A stretch of 64,000 nt of DNA from Delphinus delphis (GCF_949987515.2 NC_082689.1:99362957-99426956); one strand, 5' to 3'. Shown: positions 35,481 through 47,983, counted from the stretch's first letter. The notes: generated by a model from the sequence alone, not told the origin. Made by a program: numbers and translations.

Positions 35481-36641
35481 TTTTTTTTTTTTTTAATCAT
35501 CAATGGGTGTTGCAGACTAAATACATGTAGGAGTTGCTTTAGAGGAAAGTGTCTTTCTTCCTGGGAGAGTTCCAAGAAAGTTACTAGGGTTTGAGATCTG
35601 GAAGGTAAAGAGAAGTGAGATGTGGCTTGACAACAGTGGACTTGAAGGTCAATACATAGAATGTTGAAATTGGCATCCCTCATTCATGCCTGGTGTTCAG
35701 AGTTGAAGTAACTCTGGCATTTCCCATTTTCTGGAAATCCTTCTCCAATGGTCAAATGACCTGCATCCTTCCCTCTCACTATGAAGCTATTTCTGTTGAC
35801 CCATGTTGTGTGCTGAATGCTAGTCTACCTGTTTCCTCATTTGTGAGCACAAATCACAGATGGAAGACAATTGAAGAAAACTTAAAGCCTGAAGGGAAAA
35901 GGGGGACAGGACTTTTGAAGATCCTATAAATCAGCTAAATTCTTTTCTTTCACAGAGTGGAGTTTAACAAATAATATCAAATATTGAAGAATCAAGCAAT
36001 AAAAGAATAAGCATTTACATTGAAAATAGACTAAAAATGAGAAAAACAAACTGAAATAATTAAAAATTATTGCTCTTAGGTTTTGAGATCTGGGTGAGTT
36101 GGGGTGATGAGATGTTAATTTTGATTAAAAACCCTTTTGTTGTAACCTGAAACTATTATAATATCATAAGTCAACTATACTTCAATAAAAGAAAAAAAGT
36201 ATGTATTATTGATGCCAGCAATTACAAGTACATATTATGGCATTAAAAGAGCTGTTCCCATCAGTTTGTTGCTTATATATTTGAAGGTAATATAACTGTA
36301 TTACTTAAAAAAAGTCCTTCTGACTTTGAATTTTTTAAAAAAATGCATATTTTGGACAAAAACTATTTAATCTGCAAAACAAATTTATAAACAAAAGGAT
36401 GCCAGAAGAAAACATATTTCCACTTCTATTTCTCTAATTTTTAAAGTTTGAAGCTAAATCATTCTTTGTAAGAGGAGCATCTAACAAAATAACTGGCATA
36501 TAATAGATGCTCAGAGAGCATTTGTTGAATGAATGAAGTTGTTAGCTAGTTATTTAAAAAGTTCGAAACTTTTCCACTCTCATTCGCATATTTCTTAGTT
36601 TTTTTTTTAAATCATTTAGAATTTTAGATCTGGATTACCAT
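35481..36641. other. No gene; short L1 and L2 tails
   Basis: An L1-type 3' tail lies at about 36130-36199 (CAACTATACTTCAATAAAAG). An L2-like tail lies at 36485-36540 (ATAATAGATGCTCAGAGAGC ... GTTGAATGAATGAA). The rest is unassigned. Confidence 0.45.
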
Positions 36642-37019
36642 TGTTACCGAGTCTAAGCTGGTACTGCTCACCACACAGGAGGTCAGTAATCAAGAGATGC
36701 GTTTTTGGGGCAAGGAATAGCGACTTTATTTGAAAAGCTAGCAAACCAAGAAGATAGTGGGGTCATGCCCCCAAAGAACCATCTTGCCTGAGTTAGAATT
36801 CAGGCTCATTTTATACTAAAAGGGGAGGAGTAAAGTCAAACACTTCCTGGTTCCCATCAGCCTCTGGAGGGGATGTGTTAATTTCTTCCTGCCTGCAGTC
36901 ATTCATTCACAGGTGGGCCTGGTCTGGATGTTTCCTATATTTTAGCTTAATGTTCATTACCTGGGAAGCAGGGTTCCCAGAGATGGGCCATTATGTATAA
37001 TTTAAGCTTATAGGCAACA
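36642..37019 (-). mobile_element. Solo LTR of an endogenous retrovirus, antisense
   Basis: The ends TGTTACC and GGCAACA are near-perfect inverted repeats with the TG...CA termini of LTRs, and the length is 378 bp. Read on the minus strand, AATAAAG sits in TCAAATAAAGTCGCTATTCC near 36716-36735, as expected for the R region. No internal retroviral sequence lies on either side and I saw no clear flanking duplication. This is a remnant with no coding capacity. Confidence 0.65.
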
Positions 37020-38204
37020 TCCCTTTAGTGATTAACTTGTAATAGAATACAAAATGTTCTTCCCTATTATACTATTTGTATTTTTATTATTCTGTTTTAT
37101 TTATATCTTGTAAACTCAGCGATTAACTCATTTTAATGAACATATTCTTTTAAAACAATAATAAAAAAAGAACTTCATTCTTGGGTGTTTATCTTTCAAT
37201 AATTGTCTCAGAAAGTACTTGACTATTAGATTTTTTATACCCTTATATATGTAAAAATTAAAAAAAACCTGTGGCCTTTCCATACAAATGGCAATTTGAA
37301 TATTTTTGGTTAGCAACATTTAACCTAAAACTCTACACTATCTTTTATTTTCATGTTGTGTAAAGGCAGTATGTGTTCAACTAGAATATGTTTTTTTTTG
37401 TGGTTTACCTGTTGATTCTTGGAATATATGTAGGATTCTTTCTCTAGATATGAAATTTAAAACTTTTATCAGGAAGGCTGTTTTCATTAAATTTTCCAGA
37501 TTCTTTCTGACCACCTTTTGATTTGCCAAAATGAGGTAGAACAAATCCCAGATTGGTATCACCAGCTGTTCATCTGCTCAGTTTGGAAGTGCCTTGTTTT
37601 TCCTCTAAAGAGAAAGAGTATTTTTGAATAAGCGAAAGCGGCTTTCGAATGTACTAAGGGTTGTAAAGAATCATCAGGTAAATGAAGGATATAAACAACA
37701 TAGCTATATTATATTACCGTGGCTTCTCAACAGGACAACTTTTCCTTTAGTTAACTATCCATAGGAGAAGCCAGTATATACGGAATGGCTGTGATTTCTA
37801 GTCCATGAAATGTATTCAAGGTATGCCAAGGAATGTGATAACATGTCAGTAAGTGAAAAAGAAAAAAAACCTCGTGTACAGTTTCACAGGACTGTGCCTA
37901 GTTGAATACTCTCTTTTTAGTCTGAGTGTCCCTGGTAGCCTTGGTACTTATGGAGTATCTTTCTGCCTCTCAGTGAGTCAAAAATAAATTCAACAAAAGC
38001 AGAGACAATACCCACTAATTGTCTGCAGCCCACATAGTGGGAAACATTGAGGGTGCTCAATTAATTTTGACTGACAGATGTGCTAATCATTCGCTTGGAT
38101 AGGTAGTCATGAAGAGTGTCCCAGCTTGAACCTAAACTGCATTTACCTGTAATTCTATGTGGAAATGCTATATGGATAGACACATTGAGCCTCCTGGGCC
38201 TTTT
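37020..38204. other. No gene recognised
   Basis: AT-rich sequence. Minus-strand frames of 61-63 residues at 37128 and 37377 are lysine- and isoleucine-rich, as expected by chance in such DNA. Confidence 0.4.
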
Positions 38205-38350
38205 ACTGTGAAGTTCATAGGATCTTGCTACTCACAGTGTGGTTTGGGGACAAGCAATATCGAGGTCACCTGGGAGCATGTTAACAATGTAGAATCACAG
38301 GTCCCCTCATGTTCTACTGGATCAGAAACTACACATTATGTTTTGACAAA
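38205..38350 (+). repeat. MER5A-like hAT element
   Basis: CTCACAGTGTGGTTTGGGGA, AGGTCACCTGGGAGCATGTT and TACTGGATCAGAAACTACAC match MER5A in order. The right end is diverged. Confidence 0.75.
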
Positions 38351-39085
38351 TGCTGTTCTTGGCATTTTCTACAAACAGATACATCCCAAAGAAAGAACTG
38401 AAGTATGCACAGATTGTTTCCCAAACTCTGGACACCCTCTGGCTCTGTTCTTATGGGTTGGATTTGATGAGCCTGATCGTTTTAACTGGGGGAAGCTAAA
38501 ATCAGCGTGACCTTTGAGTTCAGCAGTCTCCCGCAGCTCCCGAGCTCTTGGCAGTGCTAGGATACCCATAATATTGGCATTGGTGGACATGCTGGCATCT
38601 GTGCTGGGCATCATCTGCATAGCTGCTGCTCTTGGCTTTGCAGCAGCAAGAAGCTTCAACCCAGCAAGTTAGAGCAGGAGAGAGGAAAACTACTGTCGGC
38701 TTCCTTTTGCCAAGAAGGCTAGCTTTTGAAGCACAATCTCACTTTCTACCTCACAGAGAAAATGAAGCCATCAGATGGCTCGCCTGTCATTTACAAAATT
38801 GCTTTCATCTGCATCCATTCTTTCCTTCTTTTCTGTTCTGATTTCATGACTTTTTGCTTTCTTAAGGATCACATGCTGTTATTCTTCCCCTAGTCTCCTG
38901 TATCTTTAATTCCTCTTGAAATACTCTTCCCTTTTAATTAACATTTAAATCTGTATTTATCTTAAAATAGTTCCTTTGCCATCTTCTGCACTCTTCGGCT
39001 CTCTTTCTCCTTTTTAAAAAATTAAATGCTTTTATTATTTTGAAGTGGGCATAGGAATATTTTTATCCTCTTAATGTTATTTATT
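38351..39085. other. No gene recognised
   Basis: Between 38500 and 38680 the DNA is less AT-rich and includes a short frame with a hydrophobic run (ASVLGIICIAAALGFAAA). The frame is only about 30 codons after its ATG. I do not recognise it. Confidence 0.35.
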
Positions 39086-39389
39086 TGTTTTATTTATGTT
39101 TTTTCCCAGCTTTATTGAGATATAATTGCCACATAACATTGTGTAAATTTAAGGTGTATGATGTAATAATGATTCGATGTATTTCTTCTTTTTAAAGATT
39201 CCCTTCCTAAAAAGTTGTTGCAACCATTACTTTTATTTATCTTTCATTTATTTTATGGTCACTAATTTTTAAAGCTGTGATATAGACCATAAATGTAGAA
39301 AAATTACATAACAGTCTATTTATGAATGACTAATATAGTTTAATTTTTCCTGTTTTTCAGTTTTAGAATAATAGAATCATGTTGTGTAT

Positions 39390-39446
39390 ATATATGTGTG
39401 GATATATATGTGTGTGTGTGTATATATACACACACACATATATGTC
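39390..39446. repeat. TG/TA/CA microsatellite with 28-bp perfect palindrome
   Basis: Five TG units (39411-39420), TATATATA (39421-39428) and five CA units (39429-39438) form a perfect 28-bp palindrome inside a longer TA/TG tract. Confidence 0.95.
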
Positions 39447-40714
39447 TTAATTCTTTTACTCAATATTATGTTTATAAGGTTCATTCATAATGTTGGGTGC
39501 AACTGCAGTTCATTTTCACTACTGTATAGTGTTCTATTTTTTTGAATATACTGCAATTCACTTATCCATTCTTCTCTAAATTGACATTTGACCTGTTTCC
39601 AGTTTAGAGCTATTATACATAATGTTTCTATTAACATGTCTGTACAGGTATCCTGGAACACACATGAAGAGTTTCTATAGGATATATTCATGTGAATGGA
39701 ATTACTGGGTCATAGGTCACATGTTTTTAATTTACTAAATAATGCCAAATGTTTTCCATTCCATCAGCTGCATTTAGTGTGTTCCTGTTCTCAATATCCT
39801 CACCAACACTTGATAGTGTCAGGCTTTTTACCCTTTGCCAAGTTACTGCGTGTGTAATGCTATTTCATTATAGTTTTAATTTTTATTTTCCTGAGTATGC
39901 ATGAAACTATGCTTTTCATGTATGTTGGCTATTTGGACTTCTTTTATATAAGTGACTATTCAACCCATTTGCCCATTAAAAAAATAGGATGGTCTATTTC
40001 TTATTAATTTATAGAAATTCTTTTTTTTAAGTCATTTTTTGCTACAAATACCTTTTACCAATCTGAACTTGTATTCTTATTATCTTTGTGAACTTACGTT
40101 TTTAATTTTAATGCAGTTGAAAGTATCAGTGTTTTTGTTTATGGATAGTACTATTTGTGTCTTAAGAAACTATTTTTAACCAAAACTTCTGAAGAATTAC
40201 CTTTAAAAAAATCTTTATGATTTTGCTTTTTACATATAAATCTTTAATCTACCTGAACCTGATGGTTATGTATGAAGTGAGAAAACGGTCCAATTTAATT
40301 TCCTTCTGTATGAATATCCAGTTGTCTAAGAACTATTCCTTGTAATGTCTGTCATTTTCCCACTTATTTACAATACCATCTCTGTCATATATCAAGTATA
40401 TATTACGAATAAGTCTATTTCTCTGCCCTTTATTACATTATCTATTGTTACTATAATTTAAAAATAATTCTAATATACAGTAGAGGAAGCCCGTCTAACT
40501 TATTTTTCTTCTTTAAAAGTGTCTTGGTTATCCTTGGCCCCTTTGCACGTCAATATATTTTAGAATATACTTTTCACACTTTGTAAAAGCAATCTGACTA
40601 GGATATTGTACAGCACTGCATTAAATCTATAAATCAGTTTGAATATAATTGACTTTGTAATGGTGTTTCAACCCATTAAAATAATATCTCCATTTATTCA
40701 ATACATCTTAGCAA

Positions 40715-40835
40715 AGTTTATATATATATGCCAAATACTTATATATAATATTTAATAAAGTTTACAGATACCAAATATTTATATATATATTATACATTAT
40801 ATACCTATAATGTATATATATATTAAAGGTGCTAC
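40715..40835. repeat. TA-rich microsatellite cluster
   Basis: Several TATATATATA blocks are separated by related segments such as CCAAATACTTATATATA and CCAAATATTTATATATA, which suggests a local duplication within the AT-rich L1. Confidence 0.8.
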
Positions 40836-41083
40836 ACATATATTTTAGCCTTTTTAGATTTGATACTATTGTTAATGGCATCTTTAAAATTTTATTTTCT
40901 AGTGGTTTGTTCTGATATTCTGAATATCGTTTTCATAAACTGATTTTGTATTCAGCAACGTTGTTATAATTACATATTGTTTTAAATAATTCATCTGTAG
41001 ATTGTTTTTGATATTATACATATGCAATCATATCATTTGTGTGTAGACACCACTTTTATCTTTCTTTTCAAATTCTTATACAC

Positions 41084-42905
41084 TTAAAAAATTGAAGTAT
41101 AATTGAAAAACTTGCAAGATATTTAAAGTATACAATGTGATGGTTTGGTATACATATACATTGTGAAAGGATTCCCACCATTGAGTTAATTAACACCTGT
41201 CACCTTACATATTTACCCCTGCCTTTTTGTTTTTGGTGAGAGCACTGAAGTTCCACTCTTAGAAAATTTCGGTTATACAATACAGTATTATCAACTATAG
41301 TCACTACATTATACAGTAGGTCCTCAGACCTTATTTATCTAATAACTGAAAGTTAGTACCCTCTTATCATCCTCTCCCTGGTTTCCTCAACCCCATTCCC
41401 AACCCCTGGCAACCATCATTCTAATCTCTATTTCTATAGGTTCATTATTTTTTAGACTCACATAAAAGTAATATCATGCAGTATTTGTTTTCCTCTGTCT
41501 GAATTATCTCACTTAGCATAATGACCTCCACATTCATTCATAATATTGAATGTGGTAAGACTTCCTTCCTTTTTAAAGCTGAATAATATTCCATTGTATA
41601 TACCACATTTTAAAATCTATTCATCCATCAATGGACATTCAGGGTGTTTCCATACCTTGGCTGTTCTGTATAATACTGCTGTAAATAGTGGAGTACAGAT
41701 ACCTCTTTGATAATAATGATTTAGTTTCCTTTGGATATATACAGAAGTAGGATTGCTGGATCATATTGTAGCTCTATTTTAAATTTCTTGAGGAACCTCC
41801 ATAGTGTTTTCCGTAGTGCTATACCAGCTTACATTCCCACCAACAATATATGAGGGTTCCCTTTCCTCCACATCCTTGCCAGCATAGTTGAGGATATGCT
41901 AAAACCCTTCAGTGTCCCAAAGGGGAGGATTGCAGTCAGCACCTAGATGCTGGCTAATTAGAAGCTAAGCCCTGAGGCAATAGCTGGGAAAGTATGCCAT
42001 CAAACTCCTTTCAGGGAGAAAGTGAGAGACGGGCACTTTTGCTCCCTCCCTCTGTACTGAGCCTGAGGATATAACTACAGGGGTTGGGAGTGCTTCTGCA
42101 TCAGTAAAATCTGCTTCTTTGCTCTATTCTTGTGGGACTTGTGAATGTTTAAACCTCGTTGATTATCAGAACTAGGTGATTTGGGGGCCTTTCGGGCTGG
42201 CGGCAGCCATAAAAGTTGGGGCTAGATGTGTAGACAAGCTTCTCCCAAGGAGATGCTGTCCACTTGCTTTTATTATTGGAGCTAATAGGAAGGAGAAGGT
42301 GGCGGAAGGGCCCACTGGCTTTTTCGGGCTCCCAGGCTATCACAGTACTAACTAGAAGCTGGACCTTCAGGCAGCAGCCGGTCAAGTATGTAGTCAAACC
42401 TCTTCCGGGGAAAGACTGGATGATGGGCATTTTTGTCTGGTTCCCTCTGTGCTGAGAACTGGGGTAGAGCAGCTGGGAGTGCTCTCATTCTCTTTAACAG
42501 CTAGCTGCTGCTTTGTTTGCTATGGTCCTGTGTGACTTGTAAATGTAAGCCCTGTTGGCTTTCACAGCTAGGTGATTTGGGAGCCTCCACTGGGTCGTAG
42601 CTTTAAAAGTTGGGGCATTAGATGTGTGGTGCAAACCCTTGGTTTCTCAGGGAAAAGCTGGGAGTTTGGGGTCCCCTCCTGACTCTGGCACTATGCTGGG
42701 GGCAGGATTTATGGTGAGAGTGTGTCAGTCTTTCCTTCTCATTTTGCTGTGGGTATTTCTCCATCATCTAATCCATGAGTAGGATTCACTCATCGAGTTT
42801 CTGGATTCCTCTCAGGAGGAATTGCCCCACATTAGCTGTATATTCAGTATGTCCCTGGAAGGAGGCAATTCAGGAGCTTCCTGTGTCGCTATCTTGGTCT
42901 GGAAA
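41084..42905 (-). mobile_element. Internally deleted L1 with tandem-repeat 5' UTR, antisense, nested
   Basis: 41084-41890 is antisense L1 3' UTR plus ORF2 end (CTGAATAATATTCCATTGTA, AGTAGGATTGCTGGATCATA, TACATTCCCACCAACAATAT). 41890-42905 is antisense 5' UTR: its minus strand starts CCAGACCAAGATAGCGACAC and resembles 13543-14040. ORF1 and most of ORF2 are missing. The 5' UTR holds two diverged units about 395 bp apart (GAAGCT... at about 41960 and 42355; CTAGGTGATTTGGG at 42172 and 42568). Flanks AATTCTTATACAC (41071-41083) and AATTCTTAAACAT (42911-42923) look like an old target-site duplication. Confidence 0.75.
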
Positions 42906-44830
42906 CCATCAATTCTTAAACATTTTATTTCTTTTTTTATCTTACTCATTGGATTAGATCTCCAATATGATGACAAATTAAAGGGTGATAGTGGGAATCC
43001 TTGTTTTATTTCGGGTGTTAAAGGGAAAGGTTTTAAATCTGATGTTTTGCTAAAGTTTTTTAAAGCTTTTTTTTTTTTATTATATATTTTTATTTGGATT
43101 TAGGAAGTTCTTTTCCAAATGGATTTCCAAAATTTTTCCTATTTTTAAGTGAATGTGTGTTAAATTTTACTGAGCCTTCTTTCATAAACCACTGAAATAA
43201 TTGTATATTTGGTAATCTGTTACTATGGTGAGAAAATTAATTTTCTGGTGTTAAAAACAAAAATTTGCATTATACATCAGGGTTTTTTGATAGATTGATG
43301 AGTTTTCTTTATTAACATTTTATTTAAGATATTTGCATAAATGTTAATTAGTAAAAGTTATCTGCAACTTTTCTTCTTACTTACACTGTTCTTGTGCTTT
43401 CATTTCCAGTCTATGCTGGCCCCATAAAATGAGTTGAGAAGTGTTCCCTCCTTTTCTATATTTTTTCATTCCTCTTATATATTTACTATGTAACATTTAA
43501 ATTATTTTTTAAAAATTGGTAGATTTTCATGGTGAATTATTTATTTGGGCTTTGATTTTTTGTGGGAATTTTTTTAAGTTACTGATTTATTCGCTTTAAT
43601 GGCTATAGGGCTGTTGAAATTTTCAAATCCTTGATTTTGTTTGGATAAGTTATCTTTTTCTTGAACTGTGTACAGTTGTAATTTAAAAAAATATTTGCAT
43701 AAAGGTGATTTAATATCCTCTTATTATCCATTTAATGTCTCTAGCATCTTGGGTGATGTTTCTTCTCCATTCTTTGTATTGGCCAATTGTGCTTTTTCTC
43801 TAATTTTTCCTCTAAGTTTTACTGGTGTTTTTAAATTTTTTATCAATCTTTTAGAAAGACTGTTGATCATCTCTATAGAATGCTTGCTTTCATCAATAAT
43901 TTCTAGTCATATTTTTATTATTTTCTTCTATAACTTTCATCGGTTTAGTGTGCTGTACTTTTTCTCATTTTTTTGTGATGGTATCACAGATTGGATTCTC
44001 TTGATTCATACACTGAGATGAAGTCTGTAGTGTGAGATGGGAAGAAGCAGAATTAAAGCGGAAAGTGAAGCCAAACTGTGATGCAGACTCTATAAGCCTG
44101 AGCCAACTTGATGGGGAGCTCTGGAGCAAATATTGACCATCAGAGTAGAGTCTTTGAGTGTAGCATTGGGTTGGGTTTTCAACATTGGGTTATGCTGTTA
44201 AACCCCTTCTTCACCCAGTTATTAGATGTGGGCATGGCCTTAGGGTAGGTAGGTGGCTCTCTGCAGCTGAGGCAGACCCTGCAGGAGCTGACAGATAAAG
44301 TTTGTCTGCTAACTGTATTACCCACAGCCGGGCAGCAAGTCCTTTTCTGAAGAAGGATCTGAGTCAGATGGTTGCGTGTTAATTTTCACACATTATTATA
44401 TTCTAATACATGCATTAAGTCGGTACATTTCCTTCCAATTTCTGCATTATCTGTATCCCGCAAATTTTGCAATGCATTGTCTTTTTTGTTACTATTCAGT
44501 GAAAGCACATTTAAATTCTTTTTCATTATGATTTCTTCTTTGACATATTGGTATATGAGGTATTTAATTTCCAAAGTATATAGTGTTTTTGCTAGTTATT
44601 TTTTGTTATTGATCTCTAATTTAATTACAACATGGTTATAAATATAATCTGTATGATTTCATTCCTTTAAACTTTGTTGAGACTTGCTTTATGTCTCAAT
44701 ATTGGCCATTTTTGTAAATGATGTGCTTAAAAAGAAACTGTATTCTGTAGTTGTTAGGTGCTCCATACTTGAGAGTCTCTAAGAACCATCAAAGAGCCTA
44801 TCTATCTATCTGCTAGTGGCTACTATAGAT
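42906..44830 (-). repeat. Old L1, antisense, right part (split element)
   Basis: Antisense ORF2 continues here: the reverse-transcriptase region (TGATAGTGGGAATCCTTGTT), then the linker and endonuclease region near 44380-44770 (TTGACATATTGGTATATGAG, AATATTGGCCATTTTTGTAA). It is interrupted at about 44010-44375 by unrelated sequence. No intact frame remains. Confidence 0.75.
44010..44375. repeat. Unidentified insertion within the old L1
   Basis: GC-richer sequence (GCCTGAGCCAACTTGATGGG, GCAGACCCTGCAGGAGCTGA) separates two parts of the antisense L1. It looks like an old dispersed element or LTR piece, but I cannot name it and saw no clear duplication at its edges. Confidence 0.4.
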
Positions 44831-45730
44831 TCCTTTCTTTAGTATCCTTTAAAATGCAAGTATCCTTTGGAGTATTGATTCACTGAAACCTTTGGTTTGG
44901 GTATGAGAATGAGCTAAATTACCGAGGGAATGGGGTTTATGGTCAAGCAAGTAGCAGGTGGAACCTATTTCATGTGGTACTCTCAGGAGGGAAGATCTGT
45001 ATGGATCTCTGTGGAGGATGGAGAAAACAAATGCCTGAATGAAAAAAGAAAGGGAGTTTCCAGGATACGAAAAAGAATATAAAATAGGGGGAGAGATAGG
45101 AGTGCTTGGAGAGCAAACTCTGCTTATAGTCTACCCAACTTTCTTCTTTCTGGAAAACTCCGTGTTCTTCACCTGTGTAACAGTTGTGACTTTTATTTGG
45201 CAGTGATCTTGCTAAAATAGGGTATCCAATTTGGAACACCCTTCTTCAAAGAGTATGGGGAAAGTATCCAGAAAATAGCTAGAGGATTAAAGTATCTAAT
45301 GCGCCTTGTTCATCCCCATTTGAATAATAATGTCACTTGTTGGATGGATTTTCCTCCCATTGTTTTCCCTGTGCTTTCATTCTACTTGTATCCTGGCATT
45401 CCCTCCTTCAGTTCTGCCAACCCCAGGAGGGAAGGGCAAAGCAGAAAAAGGAAAAGGGAATATTCTTGGCTTTAGGAAATCTGAGAGGACTTGAGGTAAA
45501 GGCAAAATATTTGGGAGGAAGGGGCTTTGAGAAGAGTAAAACTCTTCCCACATAGAGAGAAGATTTCTCAGACTGGGGAGAGGGTAGGAGCAGGAGAGAT
45601 ACTGAGAGCAGAGTTTGGTGGGTCCCAGAGAGAGGCCTTTGCGTATTGTTCTTCTGACAGGAACTTAGAGGGGGACAAAACCCTACCCGTTGGAGCGGTT
45701 CTGTTTCTCTTTAGACAACACTACCCCAGT
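44831..45730. other. No gene recognised
   Basis: Unassigned sequence with short overlapping frames at 44970-45763 on both strands. None resembles a known family. Confidence 0.4.
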
Positions 45731-45731
45731 A

Positions 45732-46069
45732 AGGGCAGGACAGGAATAAAGACGCAGACATAGAAAATGGACTTGAGGACACGGGGAAGGGAAAGGGTAA
45801 GCTGACACAAAGTGAGACAGTGGCATGGACATATATACACTACCAAATGTAAAATCGATAGCCAGTGGGAAGCAGCTGCATAGCACAGGGAGATCAGCGC
45901 GGTGCTTTGTGACCACCTAGAGGGGTGGGATACGGAGGGTGGGAGGGAGACCCAAGAGGGAGGTGATATGGGGATATATGTATATGTATAGCTGATTCAC
46001 TTTGTTATACAGCAGAAACTAGCACAACATTGTAAAGCAATTATACTCCAATAAAGATTTAAAAAAAGA
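45732..46069 (+). mobile_element. L1 3' UTR, 5'-truncated
   Basis: Starts AGGGCAGGACAGGAATAAAG, includes ATGGACTTGAGGACACGGGG and ACTACCAAATGTAAAATCGA, and ends TATACTCCAATAAAGATTT with a short A-run. It is only moderately diverged from the copy at 58130-58468. Confidence 0.92.
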
Positions 46070-46084
46070 CATTTACATGAAAGT

Positions 46085-46240
46085 TTAATTTTACATGCAT
46101 AATTTCACTTAATCCCCACAATAATCCAGATAGAAGTGTATTATACTCATCTCATAAATAGGAAACTGAGAGTCAAAGAACTTGAAGAGCCTGCTAAGTT
46201 TTGAACTCAGAGATGTCTGATACTGTATTTCATATTCTTT
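46085..46240 (+). repeat. MIR element
   Basis: TTTCACTTAATCCCCACAAT, TCATCTCATAAATAGGAAAC, TGAGAGTCAAAGAACTTG and TTTTGAACTCAGAGATGTCT follow the MIR consensus order. Confidence 0.7.
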
Positions 46241-47757
46241 AATTACTATGTACCTGTCTCTTTTTAACCAGCTTCACTTTCGTTTATACCCAGTTCTGAT
46301 CACCTGATCCCACAATGTAGTTATCACTAGATTGGTCAGTGTTTTCTGTGAGTCATACAGCTATTGGAGAGATAAGTGATGGCAGAATTGCTCTTATTCT
46401 TTAATGTAAAGTTTGAAAGTTATCAGTTAACCATTTATCAAATATCTGTTTTGCATAACGCATTATGTTATGGGTCCAAGATTATGTTATGAGTTTAAGC
46501 AATCAAAGATAAGGGAAACACAGTCTCTTATTCCAAAGGGAAGTTAATCCAGCAGTAGGGTTGAGGAGAGAGATATGTGTACACACACAGCTGAGTCATG
46601 ACAGGTGGTGGGGTGGGTGTGGAATTAGTCACCTTTAGGACTGCCCGAAGAGAGGGCTCGTGTCAGGCTGTGCACATTTTAAAGTTATGTCACAGAAGTG
46701 CAATTGATTGTAGACAATTTTATTGGAGTGTGAGTAGAGGCAAGGGTAATATAGGGGCCTATTTTAAATTTATTATCATAATTAGAAAATTGATTCTAGA
46801 ATATGGTGAATGAATGAGAGTTCAAATGCAGAGTCTGAAGTAGGTAATCATATTTTGTAATAATTTCTTAAAACCATAGTCCAAGTTTCCAGGAAAAAGC
46901 TCTGATGTTTCCGGGTAGCACATCAGAGGGAAGAACAGGACTTCACTGTTACACACTCATTTAACCATTTTTGAAGAGCAAGGAAGGGCTTTCAGAAATC
47001 TTGAGTTAGGGACACAGAGCTTACACTCAGAGCACTTCCAGGCTCTCCAATTTCTTCTCTCTTGTTGCATGATTGTTCTTTATTGAATGTTTTATAAACT
47101 CACATTATCTCAGCTTGGTTAAGGACAGCAGTCTTTAATCCTGGCAGAACAGATAAGGACTATTAAACCCTGGGCCGGCTCTCTGAGACAGATTATGGGG
47201 GCCACCTTACTGAACATCATACTAACGTTATGGATTCTGCTGACACTCATTGTGTTCAGAGTGTGTTAGGAAATCCAGCGTAACCTTCATGCCCCTCTCA
47301 GATCTGTGTTTCTTTAATTCTGAATAAGATTATCAGCTTGATTCCTTCAGGGGTGGATTTGAGATCTGGCTCTGTGGGGTGAAGAAGGGTGGGTGCAGAT
47401 CTGTGATGATTTCCTTGATTCTTCAATTAGAGGCAGTGCTTTATTTGTTTTCTTTTCTGTGATTACCCTTATCACGGGCTGATATGTATTATGTGTACTT
47501 GTTCGAGAGTACATCAGCTGTCTTCACCAACCCAGCGCTACTTACTCAATTCTAATTTCAGCACTGTTGCTTTTGGAAATTCCCCTCCCCTACTCCATGC
47601 CATTTCAGTAGGGCTACCAATTACAATGCCAGATTTCTTCCATCACAGGATTGGGTATAAGGTCCAGGCTTGACCAGTCAGACTACACCATTATCTTGGT
47701 CACGATGATTGGCTCACAGATGAAATAACAATCTTAGACTGGCCAATCAGAGCTCTT
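46241..47757. other. No gene recognised
   Basis: Unique-looking sequence. A 71-residue frame at 46598 and a 60-residue frame at 47491 show no family resemblance. Confidence 0.4.
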
Positions 47758-47760
47758 CCC

Positions 47761-47772
<12 letters not shown>

Positions 47773-47793
<21 letters not shown>

Positions 47794-47983
47794 GCGGTAC
47801 GCGGGCCTCTCACTGTTGTGGCCTCCCTCGCCGCGGAGCACAGGCTCCGGACGCGCAGGCTCAGCGGCCATGGCTCACGGGCCCAGCTGCTCCGTGGCAT
47901 GTAGGATCTTTCCGGACTGGGGCACGAACCCGTGTCCCCTGCATCGGCAGGAGGACTCTCAACCACTGCGCCACCAGGGAAGC
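47773..47983 (-). mobile_element. CHR-type SINE, short variant, antisense, with TSD
   Basis: A long poly(T) (over 25 T including the duplication), GCGGTACGCGGGCCTCTCAC and a terminal CACCAGGGAAG. The 15-bp repeat CCCTGAAATTTTTTT flanks it at 47758-47772 and 47984-47998. The long, little-broken tail suggests a young insertion. Confidence 0.95.

Larger units (their letters stand above)
39090..41083 (-). repeat. Old L1, antisense, left part (split element)
   Basis: Antisense L1 3' UTR (CCCAGCTTTATTGAGATATA) is followed by antisense ORF2 sequence (TGTCTTGGTTATCCTTGGCC, CATTAAATCTATAAATCAGT, TATTCAGCAACGTTGTTATA). The element continues at 42906 after a nested L1. Frames are destroyed. Confidence 0.8.

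Noticed and set aside
38500..38680. Short hydrophobic peptide frame that looked like a membrane segment
   Set aside because: About 30 codons, no splice or promoter context, no recognised family.
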